Positions 5,973 to 6,524 of a DNA stretch of 6,524 bases are shown here, in pieces. The position numbers and the translations under genes were made by a program. Where the stretch lies: assembly GCA_031290055.1 (NCBI GenBank), contig JAITOH010000028.1, positions 1-6,524 of the forward strand, written 5' to 3'. Under the pieces are notes generated by a model. The model was not told the origin of the DNA. It ran no database searches and saw only the letters and a list, made by a program, of their open reading frames with translations. The DNA is from Endomicrobium sp. Lineage in GTDB: Bacteria > Elusimicrobiota > Endomicrobiia > Endomicrobiales > Endomicrobiaceae. Positions within the stretch are counted from its first letter, which is position 1. The number at the start of each line of letters is the position of its first letter.

Positions 5973-6524
5973 ACCGAGCTCATTTGGTGATATTATTCAA
6001 GCGTTGCCTTGCGCAAACGCTTTAAAACAGTCATATTATGGATGTAAGATAAGTTGGGTTGTTTTTAGCAACTGGGCTTCTGTGCTTAGAATTTGCACCG
6101 ATGTTGACAGAATTATAATATGGGACAGAAAAAAAAAAATAAGAGGTTTTTTTGAAACATTAAACCAAATAAGACAAACCAAGTATGATTTAATTATAGA
6201 TTTACAGGGACTTTTTAGAAGTGCTTTTCTAGCAAAACTTTCCAACGCAAAAATCAAGATTGGTGTGCCAAAAATGAAAGAATTTAGCAATTTTTTAGTA
6301 AGACAAGTGTATCCTGAGAGTAGAATAACAAATGCAACCCTTCGTAATCTTGAGACTGTACGTTTTTTAACAGGCAAAACATTTAATCCTAAAGTTAATA
6401 TAAAATTAAGTAGCTTTTCTAAAAAAAAAGCAGAGCATATTCTAAAAAAAGGGGTTATTAAATTTTGTCATTCTAAAGAAACCAATTGTATGGTAGAGGA
6501 TTTAGAAAAATTGGATGATTCAGT
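5953..6524 (+). CDS. GT9 heptosyltransferase (WaaC/WaaF-like), 3' truncated
   Basis: The frame is open from ATG 5953 to the right edge (190 codons). Translation begins MEILIIKPSSFGDIIQALP, the N-terminal signature of ADP-heptose:LPS heptosyltransferases, with Asp13 at the same position as the catalytic Asp of E. coli WaaC. SWVVFSNWASVL (34-45), IIIWDRKKK (54-62) and DLIIDLQGLFRSA (79-91) follow; the last closely resembles the matching motif of the preceding fusion protein. The conserved His before the RNLE segment is Asn here (TNATLRNLE, about 127-135). The nucleotide-sugar-binding C-terminal half lies outside the window. Residues about 165-190 do not match a GT9 motif I know and may be an insertion. 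The ATG is the first possible start after an in-frame TAA at 5941 and overlaps the upstream gene by 20 bases; no good Shine-Dalgarno is visible, so coupled translation is likely. Confidence 0.88.
   Translation, partial: MEILIIKPSSFGDIIQALPCANALKQSYYGCKISWVVFSNWASVLRICTDVDRIIIWDRKKKIRGFFETLNQIRQTKYDLIIDLQGLFRSAFLAKLSNAKIKIGVPKMKEFSNFLVRQVYPESRITNATLRNLETVRFLTGKTFNPKVNIKLSSFSKKKAEHILKKGVIKFCHSKETNCMVEDLEKLDDS
6129..6139 (+). repeat. A11 homopolymer in the second heptosyltransferase gene
   Basis: Eleven consecutive A bases cover codons 59-63 (Arg-Lys-Lys-Lys-Ile). Loss of one A creates an immediate TAA; gain of one leads to TGA a few codons later. It is the longest single-base run seen in the window and a potential slippage site. 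Confidence 0.9.

Noticed and set aside
6036..6377. Minus-strand open frame of 113 codons at the right end
   Set aside because: It lies antisense to the second heptosyltransferase, whose N-terminal motifs and catalytic Asp are clear on the + strand.

Overview
The window is AT-rich bacterial DNA (roughly one third G+C by eye, not counted). All supported genes lie on the + strand, tightly packed and mostly overlapping or nearly touching. Kdo transferase and heptosyltransferase genes point to a Gram-negative (diderm) bacterium. The leading HD-domain gene belongs to a family I associate more with Firmicutes-like and other non-proteobacterial lineages. The low G+C, long homopolymer runs and one apparently decayed reading frame fit a reduced or host-associated genome. 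Elusimicrobiota (Endomicrobium-like) is my best guess, but it is only an inference from these traits.

Region 1 (1-2809) is a translocation block. It holds the 3' part of an HD-domain metal-dependent phosphohydrolase-like gene, then secD (GTG start directly after the upstream stop codon), then secF 14 bases further on. SecD and SecF form the proton-driven membrane complex that helps SecYEG export proteins; all diagnostic motifs of both are present. No yajC lies directly upstream of secD.

Region 2 (about 2806-3044) has no intact gene. It looks like a decayed small gene of about 80 codons. Open segments hop between frames, and there are ATGA stop/start overlaps both with the end of secF and with the start of waaA. 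A TTGACA element inside it may be a promoter for the downstream genes.

Region 3 (3041-6524) is a lipid A / inner-core lipopolysaccharide block. waaA (Kdo transferase) overlaps by 11 bases a 562-residue fusion of a DUF374 (LpxJ-like) acyltransferase and a GT9 heptosyltransferase. That gene overlaps by 20 bases a second GT9 heptosyltransferase, which runs off the right edge. Together the products could add Kdo, a secondary acyl chain and the first heptoses to lipid A at the cytoplasmic face of the inner membrane.

The points most worth following up are the acyltransferase-heptosyltransferase fusion and the A10-A11 tracts in the two last genes. Loss of one A from the tract at 5942-5951 would join both genes into one reading frame.
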